NCBI GenBank assembly: GCA_023416275.1
Contig: JAEZIB010000136.1
Span: 1 to 33,719, forward strand
Length of the DNA: 33,719 nt
Direction of reading: 5' to 3'
Source: Bacillota bacterium
GTDB taxonomy: Bacteria; Bacillota; Clostridia; Acetivibrionales; DSM-1351
Part shown: positions 9,214-17,016 of the stretch, piece after piece
How the letters are laid out: every line of letters begins with the position of its first letter
Numbering within the stretch: position 1 is the first letter of the stretch
The notes under the pieces: generated by a model
Databases searched by the model: none
What the model was told of the DNA's origin: nothing
The model's input: the letters and a program-made list of their open reading frames with translations, nothing else
Translations under genes and position numbers: made by a program

Positions 9214-9242
9214 ATTGTACCACAATAAATTTTTCTTTTCAA
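9214..9242 (-). promoter_or_regulatory. Sigma-A-type promoter for mcp
   Basis: On the minus strand TTGAAA and TACAAT are separated by exactly 17 nt, giving a leader of about 125 nt before the mcp ATG. The leader is A-rich and contains the terminator-like stem at 9107-9139. Confidence 0.65.
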
Positions 9243-9351
9243 GTACCCTAATTAACTGTGTTGCTGAAATAGTATAGATTTAAAAACTAAATGTAAACAT
9301 AAAAACAATATCTTACATATTTCTGAACTGCATAATAGATTTTATTGACAT

Positions 9352-9489
9352 TCATTTCAATATATCCGCTGATGCAGCAATTCTCTCTATGGTATTAGTA
9401 CCTTTTAATATCTCATCAATAAAGCATAAGCAGCATATCTCCTCATTATCAATAGTATTCAGTACCCTTTTTATAGATTTTATTTGCAG
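9352..9489 (-). pseudogene. MutS-family ATPase C-terminal remnant
   Basis: An unannotated minus-strand frame reads IDNEEICCLCFIDEIL, then KGTNTIERIAASADILK and a stop at 9352. This matches the Walker B (FIDE) and the following GTN-x-x-ERIAAS segment of the MutS ATPase domain. Only about 45 residues are open, there is no usable start, and the normal helix-turn-helix tail is missing. No Walker A or other MutS part is visible upstream on the same strand. This is a relic of a MutS-like gene between gpr/mcp and rpsT. Confidence 0.75.
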
Positions 9490-9539
9490 TCGATATCAGC
9501 AGTCATATTTTTTCTTTTATTATCGGAAATTTGTAATAG

Positions 9540-9577
9540 TAAATTCCATATGTAGAATAGCTTGAGAATGGAATTTA
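9540..9577. other. Perfect 10-bp inverted repeat
   Basis: TAAATTCCAT (9540-9549) is repeated inverted as ATGGAATTTA (9568-9577) with an 18-nt loop, between the MutS remnant and the rpsT promoter. No function can be assigned. Confidence 0.4.
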
Positions 9578-9626
9578 ACTTTTCAATTGAGGAGTCAATT
9601 TAAAATTAGAAAATTCTAGGTTTTAC

Positions 9627-9655
9627 TTGCTTTTTGAATTTTTTCATGGTAAAAT
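9627..9655 (+). promoter_or_regulatory. rpsT promoter
   Basis: TTGCTT and TAAAAT separated by 17 nt, about 100 nt before the rpsT start. The leader holds a small hairpin CGGTT/AACCG (9678-9691), a candidate site for autoregulation by S20, which is known in E. coli; its use here is inference. Confidence 0.6.
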
Positions 9656-9757
9656 ATCATCTGTTACGGGCAAGAAGCGGTTTTTTAACCGATTAAATAT
9701 TATTTGTAATTTTTGCTCATGAAATAAGCGAATTTAGGCTCGCAGGAGGTGAATACT

Positions 9758-10018
9758 TTGCCAAACATAAAATCAGCAATAAAAAGAGTTAAGGTAACTC
9801 AGACTAAGACTTTGAAGAACACTATCAAAAAGTCAGCTCTTAAGACTTCTATTAAGAAATGTAAAGAAGCTATTGCAACTAAATCAGATGCAGCTTCTGA
9901 TTTATACAAATTAACTACAAAAGATATAGATAAAGCCGCAGCTAAGAATTTACTTCACAAAAACACTGCTGCGAGAAAGAAATCTAGATTAGCAAAAGCT
10001 TTAAATGCAGCAAAATAA
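9758..10018 (+). CDS. rpsT: 30S ribosomal protein S20
   Basis: Small, lysine-rich protein that binds 16S rRNA in the body of the 30S subunit. The 86-aa sequence begins PNIKSAIKRVKV after the initiator, has the family's helical Lys/Ala-rich body and ends HKNTAARKKSRLAKALNAAK. The start is the TTG at 9758: AGGAGG (9744-9749) is 8 nt upstream, and homologues begin at this point. An upstream GTG (9749) overlaps the ribosome site and is unlikely. A UUG start is also known for E. coli rpsT, where weak initiation is part of autoregulation. It is monocistronic, with a promoter at 9627 and a strong terminator at 10036. Confidence 0.97.
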   Translation: MPNIKSAIKRVKVTQTKTLKNTIKKSALKTSIKKCKEAIATKSDAASDLYKLTTKDIDKAAAKNLLHKNTAARKKSRLAKALNAAK

Positions 10019-10035
10019 TTTAAATTGTAAAACGA

Positions 10036-10068
10036 AAACTCAGGTATCTTTCCTGAGTTTTTATTTTT
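10036..10068 (+). terminator. rpsT intrinsic terminator
   Basis: AAACTCAGG and CCTGAGTTT pair perfectly (9 bp, 7-nt loop) and are followed by a T-rich run, 18 nt after the rpsT stop. Confidence 0.93.
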
Positions 10069-10099
10069 ATATTTAGAACTTAAAAATTATAAATTCCAG

Positions 10100-10262
10100 C
10101 ATCACAGTTAAATATACTGCTTTAAGCTAGTAATATCAGGAGTGGTAGCATTATCAAATGAAAAGTCAAAGCTATCAATCATGGATAGTGAATGTGGAAA
10201 GGCGACAAACCTTTGATAATTCTACTTTACCAATAGATTTTTTATGTGAAGTTTGAGTTATA
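10100..10262 (+). repeat. Dispersed repeat family B, copy 2 (internal deletion)
   Basis: Left part (ATACTGCTTTAAGCTAGTAA, then TATCAGGAGTGGTAGCA) and right part (TTGATAATTCTACTTTACC, then AATAGATTTTTTATG) both match the 471-bp copy at 19367. The middle about 300 bp is missing and the outer ends are worn. It fills the spacer between the rpsT terminator and the hemW stop. Confidence 0.8.
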
Positions 10263-10279
10263 AATATTAATATTTATGC

Positions 10280-11422
10280 TTATACAAATTTTACAAACAC
10301 CTGATTGGCTAAATCTAAGCCTAACCGAGTCAGACTTACACTTTCACCACATATCTCAATCAGTTTTTTATGCTGAAGCTCTTTAAAGCTTTCCTCATAC
10401 ACGTTAAACATATCCTGATCAAACAATTTTTTAAATTCTGAGTTATTAACGCCTTGGTTTAGTCGCAATCCTAAGAACATATATTCAGATATCCTATCGG
10501 AATATTCCATCTGATATCGCTCTTCTACAGGTTTTAAACCTTTCTCTATGGCATTAATATATTTTTCTATAGTATATTTATTTGAAAATCTTTCGCCTTC
10601 CAAAAGAGAATGTGCTCCTGCTCCCAATCCTAAGTAGTCAACACATTTCCAATATGTCAAATTATGCTTGCACTCATAGCCTTCCTTTGCAAAATTGGAC
10701 AGCTCGTATTGCATAAACCCATTTTCCTTTAAATAATCAATGGCATAGTGATACATATTCCTATCAAGCTCATCTTCTACCTGAGTTAACTCCCCATTTT
10801 CAAGCATATCACCAAACCTTGTTCCCTCTTCAATTTTCAAGCTATATGCAGAAATATGCGTAATATCTAAACCCACTAATACTTTTAAGGTTTTTGCCCA
10901 ATCCTTCATTGTCTGACCTGGAATTCCAAATATAACATCTGCATTTATATTAATAAAGCCTGCCTTTTTTGCCAGCTCCACACTTGCAATGAAGTCCTCT
11001 TTTGAATGACGTCTGCCTAAATACTTCAATAGCTTGCTCTGATAGGCCTGAAGCCCAATGCTTATTCTATTGATTCCACTTCTTCGGTACGTATTCAGCT
11101 TTTCAATATCAAGGGTACCCGGATTACTTTCTATACTTATTTCACAAGACTCAGAAATATTAAATTTTATTTTACATAAAGTGAGTACTTCGTTAATATA
11201 ATTTTGATTGACACAAGATGGAGTGCCTCCCCCTATAAAAATCGTATCAATTATATTGTATCTCATTGTATTATAATAAAGCTCTATTTCTTTTTTCAGA
11301 GCATCAAAATAGCTCTGTGCTACATCAAGCCTTCCTGCATATGAATTGAAATCACAATAGTTACATTTAGAACTGCAAAAAGGTACATGTATATATAGAC
11401 CCGTCTTAGTCATTGGTGACAT
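10280..11422 (-). CDS. hemW: Radical SAM heme chaperone HemW (HemN-like)
   Basis: A 380-aa radical SAM protein related to oxygen-independent coproporphyrinogen III oxidase. HemW is thought to carry heme to target proteins rather than act as the oxidase. The radical SAM cluster motif is C16-x3-C20-x2-C23 with Y22 and F25 (CSSKCNYCDF), followed by GGGTPS at 64-69, as in HemW/HemN. The N-terminus starts almost at the motif, without the longer N-terminal region of true HemN, which favours HemW. The C-terminal HemN-type domain is present (SEYMFLGLRLNQGV). Start ATG at 11422 has AAGGAGA 7 nt upstream. In many Firmicutes it follows lepA and precedes hrcA-grpE-dnaK; none of these is in the window. 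It is divergent from the MATE gene. Confidence 0.93.
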   Translation of the reverse strand: MSPMTKTGLYIHVPFCSSKCNYCDFNSYAGRLDVAQSYFDALKKEIELYYNTMRYNIIDTIFIGGGTPSCVNQNYINEVLTLCKIKFNISESCEISIESNPGTLDIEKLNTYRRSGINRISIGLQAYQSKLLKYLGRRHSKEDFIASVELAKKAGFININADVIFGIPGQTMKDWAKTLKVLVGLDITHISAYSLKIEEGTRFGDMLENGELTQVEDELDRNMYHYAIDYLKENGFMQYELSNFAKEGYECKHNLTYWKCVDYLGLGAGAHSLLEGERFSNKYTIEKYINAIEKGLKPVEERYQMEYSDRISEYMFLGLRLNQGVNNSEFKKLFDQDMFNVYEESFKELQHKKLIEICGESVSLTRLGLDLANQVFVKFV

Positions 11423-11540
11423 AACTTAATCTCCTTACATAATCTACACTAATCTAAAGGCAATTCCTTCAAAGTCCAAGATTTCCACATTTCAAAATCC
11501 GTCATTTTTAGACATTCTTTATTATTTTCTGTACTTATAT

Positions 11541-11594
11541 TAACATATTATGTTATGATATACTAGGTTTTAGTTATACTTATTCGAGTATAAT
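11541..11594 (+). promoter_or_regulatory. Two palindromes and a -10 box upstream of the MATE gene
   Basis: TAACATATTATGTTA (11541-11555) is a perfect 15-bp palindrome. TTATACT (11574-11580) and AGTATAA (11587-11593) form a second perfect inverted repeat whose right arm covers a TATAAT (11589-11594). The placement between hemW and the MATE gene suggests operators for a repressor; no regulator gene is adjacent, so this is inference. Confidence 0.4.
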
Positions 11595-11666
11595 ATTTAA
11601 ATTATAATATTCTTAAAGGTGGTGCTTAGTCCATGTCAAAAAATAAATACAGACATGGACATTATA

Positions 11667-13031
11667 ATGGAAAACAAAATACTAGACAATAAATCCTTTT
11701 ACAAAATGGCTTTTTCACTTATAATGCCAATGGCAATACAGAACTTGATTTCAGTTGGAATAAACTCTATAGATGTGCTTATGCTCGGTAGCGTCAGCGA
11801 AACAGTACTTTCTGCTGCATCTCTTGCTGGACAGGTTCAGTTTATTATGATACTAATTTTCTTTGGTTTGACCTCCGGCTCTGCAGTCTTAACAGCTCAA
11901 TACTGGGGAAAAGGCGATAAATCAACAATTGAAAAAATTATGGGTATATGTATGAGATTTTCATTGATAATTGCTGTATTTTTCACGGTGGCTGTATTGC
12001 TATTTCCAGCACAAATCATGCGTATATTCACCAATGAAGCCCCTGTTATTGCAGAGGGTGTTAAATATTTGCGAATTATTGCATTGTCCTATATTTTTAT
12101 GTCAATAACAATGATTTACTTAAATGTAATGAGAAGTGTTGAGCGAGTAATGGTTTCAACAGTTGTATACCTCGTTTCACTTATTGTAAATGTTATACTA
12201 GCGTCACTGTTCATTTTAGGTGCCTTTGGTTTCCCAAAACTTGGTATCACGGGTGCAGCAATTGCAACTATTGCAGCTAGAGCAGTTGAACTTATTTGTG
12301 TTTTCATATATGCGAAAAAGTTTAATAAGGTTATACAGTTCAAGTTTAAAAGCTTGTTTGTTCGAGATAAAATTCTTTTCAAGGACTTTCTTCAATATTC
12401 TATTCCCGTTACAATTAATGAGCTTATGTGGGGTACAGGAGTAGCTATGAATGCAGTTGTCATTGGACATTTAGGAAGCTCTGTTGTTTCTGCTAACTCA
12501 GTTGCTCAGATTACAAGGCAATTGGCAACTGTTATCGCTTTTGGTATTGCTAATGCTACAGCAATAACCATTGGCAAAACTATTGGTGAAAACAATATGG
12601 AAGCTGCTAAGGTTTATTCCAAACGCTTTATTAAGCTTAGTATAGCAGCTGGTTTGGCAGGTGCATTAGTAATTTTGATTGTAAGGCCTTTTTTAATGTC
12701 TTCTCTCAATCTAAGTGACATTACTCAAGGCTATCTTTCAATAATGATGTTTATAATGTCCTATTTTGTAGTTGCTCAAGCGTTAAATACAACTCTGGTG
12801 GTTGGAGTTTTCCGTGGTGGCGGAGATACAAAGTTTGGTCTGTATCTTGATGTTTCCACAATGTGGGGCGGCTCAATTCTAGTAGGTGCATTAGCAGCTT
12901 TCGTTTTCCATTGGAGCGTACCTGTGGTATATATGATATTGATGAGTGATGAAATCATTAAAATTCCTCTGACTATTTGGAGATTCAAAAGCAAGAAGTG
13001 GCTGAATAATGTGACAAGGGATATATTTTGA
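11667..13031 (+). CDS. MATE family efflux transporter
   Basis: Multi-pass (about 12 helices) Na+- or H+-coupled exporter of the multidrug and toxin extrusion family, in the cytoplasmic membrane. Family features are the opening FSLIMPMAIQNLISVGINSIDVLMLG-type first helix, the conserved GSAVLTAQYWGKGD, and the second-half repeat with IPVTINELMWGTG and VVGVFRGGGDTKFG. At about 454 aa it is full length. The start is uncertain: ATG 11667 fits homologues, but neither it nor ATG 11655 or GTG 11619 has a good ribosome site. The only clear one (AAAGGTGG, 11615-11622) serves an overlapping 19-codon ORF at 11633-11692, so translational coupling is possible. The substrate is unknown. Possible operators lie just upstream. 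Confidence 0.92.
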   Translation: MENKILDNKSFYKMAFSLIMPMAIQNLISVGINSIDVLMLGSVSETVLSAASLAGQVQFIMILIFFGLTSGSAVLTAQYWGKGDKSTIEKIMGICMRFSLIIAVFFTVAVLLFPAQIMRIFTNEAPVIAEGVKYLRIIALSYIFMSITMIYLNVMRSVERVMVSTVVYLVSLIVNVILASLFILGAFGFPKLGITGAAIATIAARAVELICVFIYAKKFNKVIQFKFKSLFVRDKILFKDFLQYSIPVTINELMWGTGVAMNAVVIGHLGSSVVSANSVAQITRQLATVIAFGIANATAITIGKTIGENNMEAAKVYSKRFIKLSIAAGLAGALVILIVRPFLMSSLNLSDITQGYLSIMMFIMSYFVVAQALNTTLVVGVFRGGGDTKFGLYLDVSTMWGGSILVGALAAFVFHWSVPVVYMILMSDEIIKIPLTIWRFKSKKWLNNVTRDIF

Positions 13032-13486
13032 CCATATAAACAGCTATAGTCTAAATAAAATAATTATATTGAAATAATACTAATATTACATTAAAATGTA
13101 ACTAAGATGTGTTTTAACATAAGGCAACAAGCTGCGAGGTTTTTCTTTCAGTGAGGTGCGATATAAATTCATTATTGCATATTTACAAATTAATTGTACT
13201 GATTCAAGAGGGTTCTTCCCAATTGTTAAGGCAAGAATATTTATAAGTATACCAAATTATGCTCTATTAGATAAAGATTCCTTCTTTATTTATTAAGCTT
13301 CTCCTTTATTTGTTTAAGGAGTTATTCTTTATTGAGAGTTTAATTTTCTAGACTATATTATCCTTGTGCCTTACGGTATAAGGATTTTTTATTTGTAAAA
13401 TTATCACTAAGATTTTATTTAAAGGGGGTCAGAATCCATACCTCTGCTTAGCAAGTATTAAGCTTTAAAAGGTGTTGGAGGAAATT
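13032..13486 (+). other. Spacer before the hyd operon, with two hairpins
   Basis: No gene recognised. CTCCTT/AAGGAG (13301-13321, 9-nt loop) may end the MATE transcript. The stronger hairpin at 13360-13385 is listed separately. Downstream of it lies an AAAGGGGGTC segment (13421-13430), not near any start codon. Confidence 0.4.
13360..13394 (+). terminator. Intrinsic terminator ahead of the hyd operon
   Basis: ATCCTT (13360-13365) pairs with AAGGAT (13380-13385), with inner GCC/GGT pairs, followed by TTTTTATTT. It is 330 nt after the MATE stop and 100 nt before the TM1266-like start, so it is either the end of the MATE unit or a leader terminator of the hyd operon. Confidence 0.6.
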
Positions 13487-13744
13487 ATGCAAACAAGAAT
13501 TGCTGCTGTAAGTATTATTATTGAAAATTCAGATTCTGTTGAAAAATTGAATATAGTTTTACATGACTATAGCCAATATATTATCGGTAGGATGGGTATT
13601 CCCTATCAAAAACGAAATATATCCATTATCTGCATAGTAATGGATGCGCCTAATGATGTGATAAGTGCATTATCTGGCAAACTGGGCATGATTCCTAATA
13701 TAACTGCAAAAACCGCTTATTCAAAGCTTTATGATTCGGAATAA
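13487..13744 (+). CDS. TM1266-family iron-only hydrogenase system putative regulator
   Basis: An 85-aa protein with an ACT-like alternating pattern (RIAAVSIIIEN at the start, then NISIICIVMDAPNDVISALSGKLG). It matches the small TM1266 family, found beside [FeFe]-hydrogenase maturation genes and annotated as a putative regulator; its biochemical role is not established. The ATG at 13487 has GGAGG 5 nt upstream; the GTG at 13472 lies before that site. It is followed by hydF and hydG in the same direction, which supports the assignment. A degenerate family B repeat of about 210 bp separates it from hydF, an unusually large gap for this cluster. Confidence 0.88.
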   Translation: MQTRIAAVSIIIENSDSVEKLNIVLHDYSQYIIGRMGIPYQKRNISIICIVMDAPNDVISALSGKLGMIPNITAKTAYSKLYDSE

Positions 13745-13750
13745 GCTGGA

Positions 13751-13964
13751 AGCTTTAAATTGTTCAGAAATGTCTTTCCCTTAAAGACACAATGTGAGTT
13801 TTAGTTAACTATGAACCATGGATGGTGAAGTAAAAGCGGCTAAAATGCTGAGAATGAACAATGATGGTTCCAAGCAATTACTAATTCTTGCAACTATTTC
13901 AGCGACAAACTATTGATAAGTTTGAACACCTATAGATTATCTGGGTGAGAAAGTTGAGTTATTA
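13751..13964 (+). repeat. Dispersed repeat family B, copy 3 (right half)
   Basis: Matches the right half of the 471-bp copy from GCTTTAAATTGTTCAG, through TATGAACCATGGATGG and TACTAATTCTTGCAA, to the worn end GTGAGAAAGTTGAGTTATT, about two thirds identical by eye. It fills the gap between the TM1266-like gene and hydF. Confidence 0.75.
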
Positions 13965-14011
13965 ATGTGAATAATTTCACAACATCTTGAAGCTTGAAAG
14001 GAGCAAAATAT

Positions 14012-15208
14012 ATGAGTTTAAATGAAACCCCAAGGGCTAACCGCCTGCACATAGGTATTTTTGGAAAAAGAAATAATGGAAAGTCCTCTCTAATAAATGC
14101 TATTACAGGCCACAATACTGCCTTGGTATCTGATTTGGCCGGTACAACCACAGATCCAGTCTACAAAAGCATGGAAATATATCCAATTGGGCCATGCGTT
14201 TTAATTGATACAGCTGGCTTTGATGATGATGGAATCATTGGCCAATTGAGAGTTGAAAAAACAAAAGAAGCCGCACAAAAAACAGATATTGCTTTAATTG
14301 TATTTAGTGAAGATGAAGTAATTGATATTGAAAAGGAATGGATTGCTACCTTCAAAAAAAAGAATATTCCCTTTATACCTGTGCTGAATAAATCAGATTT
14401 AATAAAAGACATTGATGCTGTTAGTAAATATATTGAAAGCAATATTGGAATAAAGCCTATTGTAGTGAGCAGTATTAACAAAAATGGAATTAATCAAATA
14501 ATAACAGCTATAATGCGCAGCCTTCCTGAAGATTATGACCTTCAAAGAATCACAGGTGATATTGTAAAAGATGGCGATGTTGTATTGCTTGTAATGCCTC
14601 AGGATATTCAAGCACCAAAAGGGCGATTAATTCTTCCTCAGGTTCAAACATTAAGGGAGTTGCTTGACAGAAAATGCATAGTTCTAAGCGTTACAACTGA
14701 CAAGCTAGATGAGGCATTTAAAGCCTTAAGCTCTCCCCCTGCTGTAATAATTACTGATTCACAGGTTTTTAAAACTGTATATGAAAAGAAGCCCCAGGAA
14801 AGCAAGCTAACTTCGTTCTCAGTACTTTTTGCAGGCTACAAGGGTGATTTGGACTATTATACAAAAAGTGTTGTAGCTATTGATAATTTAACCGAAAGCT
14901 CAAAAGTTCTCATTGCTGAAGCCTGTACCCATGCACCTCTTTCAGAAGATATTGGAAGAGAAAAAATCCCCGCACTTTTACGTAAAAAGATTGGCCAAAA
15001 CCTAACTATTGATATTGTAAGCGGAACTGATTATCCAAATGATCTGACTGAATATGACCTGGTTATTCAGTGTGGAGCTTGTATGTTCAATAGAAAATAT
15101 GTCCTTTCGAGAGTTGAAAAAGCCGCTGAACAAGAAGTTCCTATGACTAATTACGGGATAGTAATTGCCTATTTATCAGACATACTTGACAAGATTAGTT
15201 TAAAATAA
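14012..15208 (+). CDS. hydF: [FeFe]-hydrogenase H-cluster maturation GTPase HydF
   Basis: Scaffold on which HydE and HydG build the [2Fe] subcluster before transfer to the hydrogenase. Start ATG 14012 has AAAGGAG 8 nt upstream; the TTG at 13994 is rejected. The GTPase domain shows the P-loop GKRNNGKSS (18-26), TT (46-47), DTAG (66-69) and NKSD (126-129). The C-terminal Fe-S site has CTH (C305, H307) and, 46 residues on, C354-x2-C357. The residue before C354 is Gln (QCGAC) where some HydF proteins have His (HCxxC), so the cluster is probably held by three Cys plus another ligand; variation at that position is known in the family. 398 aa is normal length. It lies 28 nt from hydG, with shared transcription likely. 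Confidence 0.96.
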   Translation: MSLNETPRANRLHIGIFGKRNNGKSSLINAITGHNTALVSDLAGTTTDPVYKSMEIYPIGPCVLIDTAGFDDDGIIGQLRVEKTKEAAQKTDIALIVFSEDEVIDIEKEWIATFKKKNIPFIPVLNKSDLIKDIDAVSKYIESNIGIKPIVVSSINKNGINQIITAIMRSLPEDYDLQRITGDIVKDGDVVLLVMPQDIQAPKGRLILPQVQTLRELLDRKCIVLSVTTDKLDEAFKALSSPPAVIITDSQVFKTVYEKKPQESKLTSFSVLFAGYKGDLDYYTKSVVAIDNLTESSKVLIAEACTHAPLSEDIGREKIPALLRKKIGQNLTIDIVSGTDYPNDLTEYDLVIQCGACMFNRKYVLSRVEKAAEQEVPMTNYGIVIAYLSDILDKISLK

Positions 15209-15236
15209 AATTATTTTTAACAAAGGAGTTAAAAAC

Positions 15237-16661
15237 ATGTATAACGTAAAATCTAAGGACTCAAATGAATTTATTGATAATGGAGAAATTTTAGAAGCAA
15301 TTAATGAAGCAAAAAAACTCGTAAAAAACCAAGATGAAATAGATAGAATATTGACTAAAGCAAGGCAATACAAGGGACTTACTCATAGAGAAGCCGCCGT
15401 TTTACTTGAAATAGACGATGATGAAACTCTTGAAAAAATGTACAAAACAGCACGAGAAGTCAAGGAAGAAATTTACGGAAAGAGAATTGTAATATTTGCA
15501 CCTCTATACTTATCAAATTATTGTGTAAATGAATGTAAGTATTGTGGTTACAAATGTACCAATAAAATAAACAGGCATCAGCTATCCCAAGATGAGCTTA
15601 GAGAAGAAGTGCGAGCTTTAGAAGCTATGGGACACAAAAGACTTCTGCTTGAAGCCGGTGAAGATGATGAAAATTGTCCAATAGACTATATACTAGATTG
15701 TATAAAAACTATATATGATGAGAAATTTGAAAATGGTTCGATTCGCAGAGTAAATGTTGATATCGCAGCAACTACAGCAGAGAATTATAAAAAGCTGAAG
15801 GATGCAAAGATTGGAACCTACTTATTATTTCAAGAGTCCTATCACAAACCTACCTATCTGGATATGCACAAGGGTCCAAAACACAATTATGAATGGCATA
15901 CAGAGGCAATGGACAGAGCAATTCTAGGTGGTGGAATTGATGATGTTGGTATAGGTCCTTTGTTTGGCTTGTATGACTATCATTATGAAACAATTGCGCT
16001 TCTGATGCACGCTGAGCATTTAGAAGCAGTTGCAGGTGTTGGCCCTCATACAATTTCCATTCCACGGCTTCTTCCTGCTGAAGGTGTTGACTATGACTCC
16101 TTCCCCTATTTAGTAAATGACAGGGATTTTAAAAAGCTGGTAGCAATTATTCGTCTTGCAGTTCCTTATACAGGTATGATTTTATCAACAAGAGAAAGCA
16201 TACAATTTCGAAATGAGCTTCTCGATGTTGGTATCTCTCAGATGAGTGCAGGTTCCAGCGTTGAAGTTGGCGGCTATGCTGCAAGAAAAGCTACCGAGGA
16301 GAATCTGGATGAAAAACCTCAGTTTAATCTTGCTGACCATAGAAAACCTATTGACGTTATAAAAGCCCTTGTAAAGGATGGTTATATTCCAAGCTATTGC
16401 ACAGCCTGTTATAGAGAAGGAAGAACTGGAGACCGTTTTATGCCTTTAGCTAAATCAGGTCAAATTAAGAACTGCTGTCATCCCAATGCTTTGCTAACCT
16501 TCGAGGAGTATATAAGTGACTATGCAGATGACGAATTAAAAGAAATGGGTCAGCAAATGATTGATGCCGAAATCCAAAATGTGCCTAATGAAAGGCAAAG
16601 AGAAAGAGCTGCCGATTACTTGCGTAAAATTCGTAATGGCGAAAGGGATTTGAGGTTCTAA
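15237..16661 (+). CDS. hydG: [FeFe]-hydrogenase maturase HydG (radical SAM tyrosine lyase)
   Basis: Cleaves tyrosine to give p-cresol and the CO and CN- ligands of the H-cluster. The radical SAM motif is C96-x3-C100-x2-C103 (CVNECKYC). The auxiliary cluster motif near the C-terminus is CTAC followed 22 residues later by Cys (in NCCHPNAL). 474 aa is typical. Start ATG 15237 with AAAGGAG upstream. It forms an operon with the TM1266-like gene and hydF. HydE and the hydrogenase itself are not in the window, so they must be elsewhere. Confidence 0.97.
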   Translation: MYNVKSKDSNEFIDNGEILEAINEAKKLVKNQDEIDRILTKARQYKGLTHREAAVLLEIDDDETLEKMYKTAREVKEEIYGKRIVIFAPLYLSNYCVNECKYCGYKCTNKINRHQLSQDELREEVRALEAMGHKRLLLEAGEDDENCPIDYILDCIKTIYDEKFENGSIRRVNVDIAATTAENYKKLKDAKIGTYLLFQESYHKPTYLDMHKGPKHNYEWHTEAMDRAILGGGIDDVGIGPLFGLYDYHYETIALLMHAEHLEAVAGVGPHTISIPRLLPAEGVDYDSFPYLVNDRDFKKLVAIIRLAVPYTGMILSTRESIQFRNELLDVGISQMSAGSSVEVGGYAARKATEENLDEKPQFNLADHRKPIDVIKALVKDGYIPSYCTACYREGRTGDRFMPLAKSGQIKNCCHPNALLTFEEYISDYADDELKEMGQQMIDAEIQNVPNERQRERAADYLRKIRNGERDLRF

Positions 16662-16831
16662 AATTGTTAGCATCTGTAGCTTAAAATTTTGTGTTAGCAA
16701 TATTAATGTAATTATTTATGTGAGTATGTTTTTTAGTATATTCACGAAATATCTTTGCTTTTATTTGTATAAGTATGAGTACAATTATTATTCAGTAATC
16801 CCTATATTATTTCTACACATAAAATAGAAAA

Positions 16832-16883
16832 AGGGAACAAAATGTGTTATTTGCCGCTTAGTGCAAAAACTATTTTGTTCCCT
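16832..16883. terminator. Bidirectional terminator between hydG and the esterase gene
   Basis: AGGGAACAAAAT (16832-16843) and ATTTTGTTCCCT (16872-16883) are a perfect 12-bp inverted repeat with a 28-nt loop. T-rich sequence follows on both strands, better on the minus strand. The flanking genes converge here. Confidence 0.8.
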
Positions 16884-17016
16884 GCTTTTATATAATTGCA
16901 TTTCTGATTATCATTTCAATTTCATCCAAATTCATATTACAGCCGTCTTACATATAGTTCAAGTACTTCTTATTCAATTTTGTTTCTATTATTTACTCAT
17001 ACTTATCAACGCACTT

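Noticed and set aside
9079..9220. Possible c-di-GMP riboswitch before the mcp gene
   Set aside because: The conserved GEMM core and its GNRA receptor pattern are absent; only a terminator stem remains.
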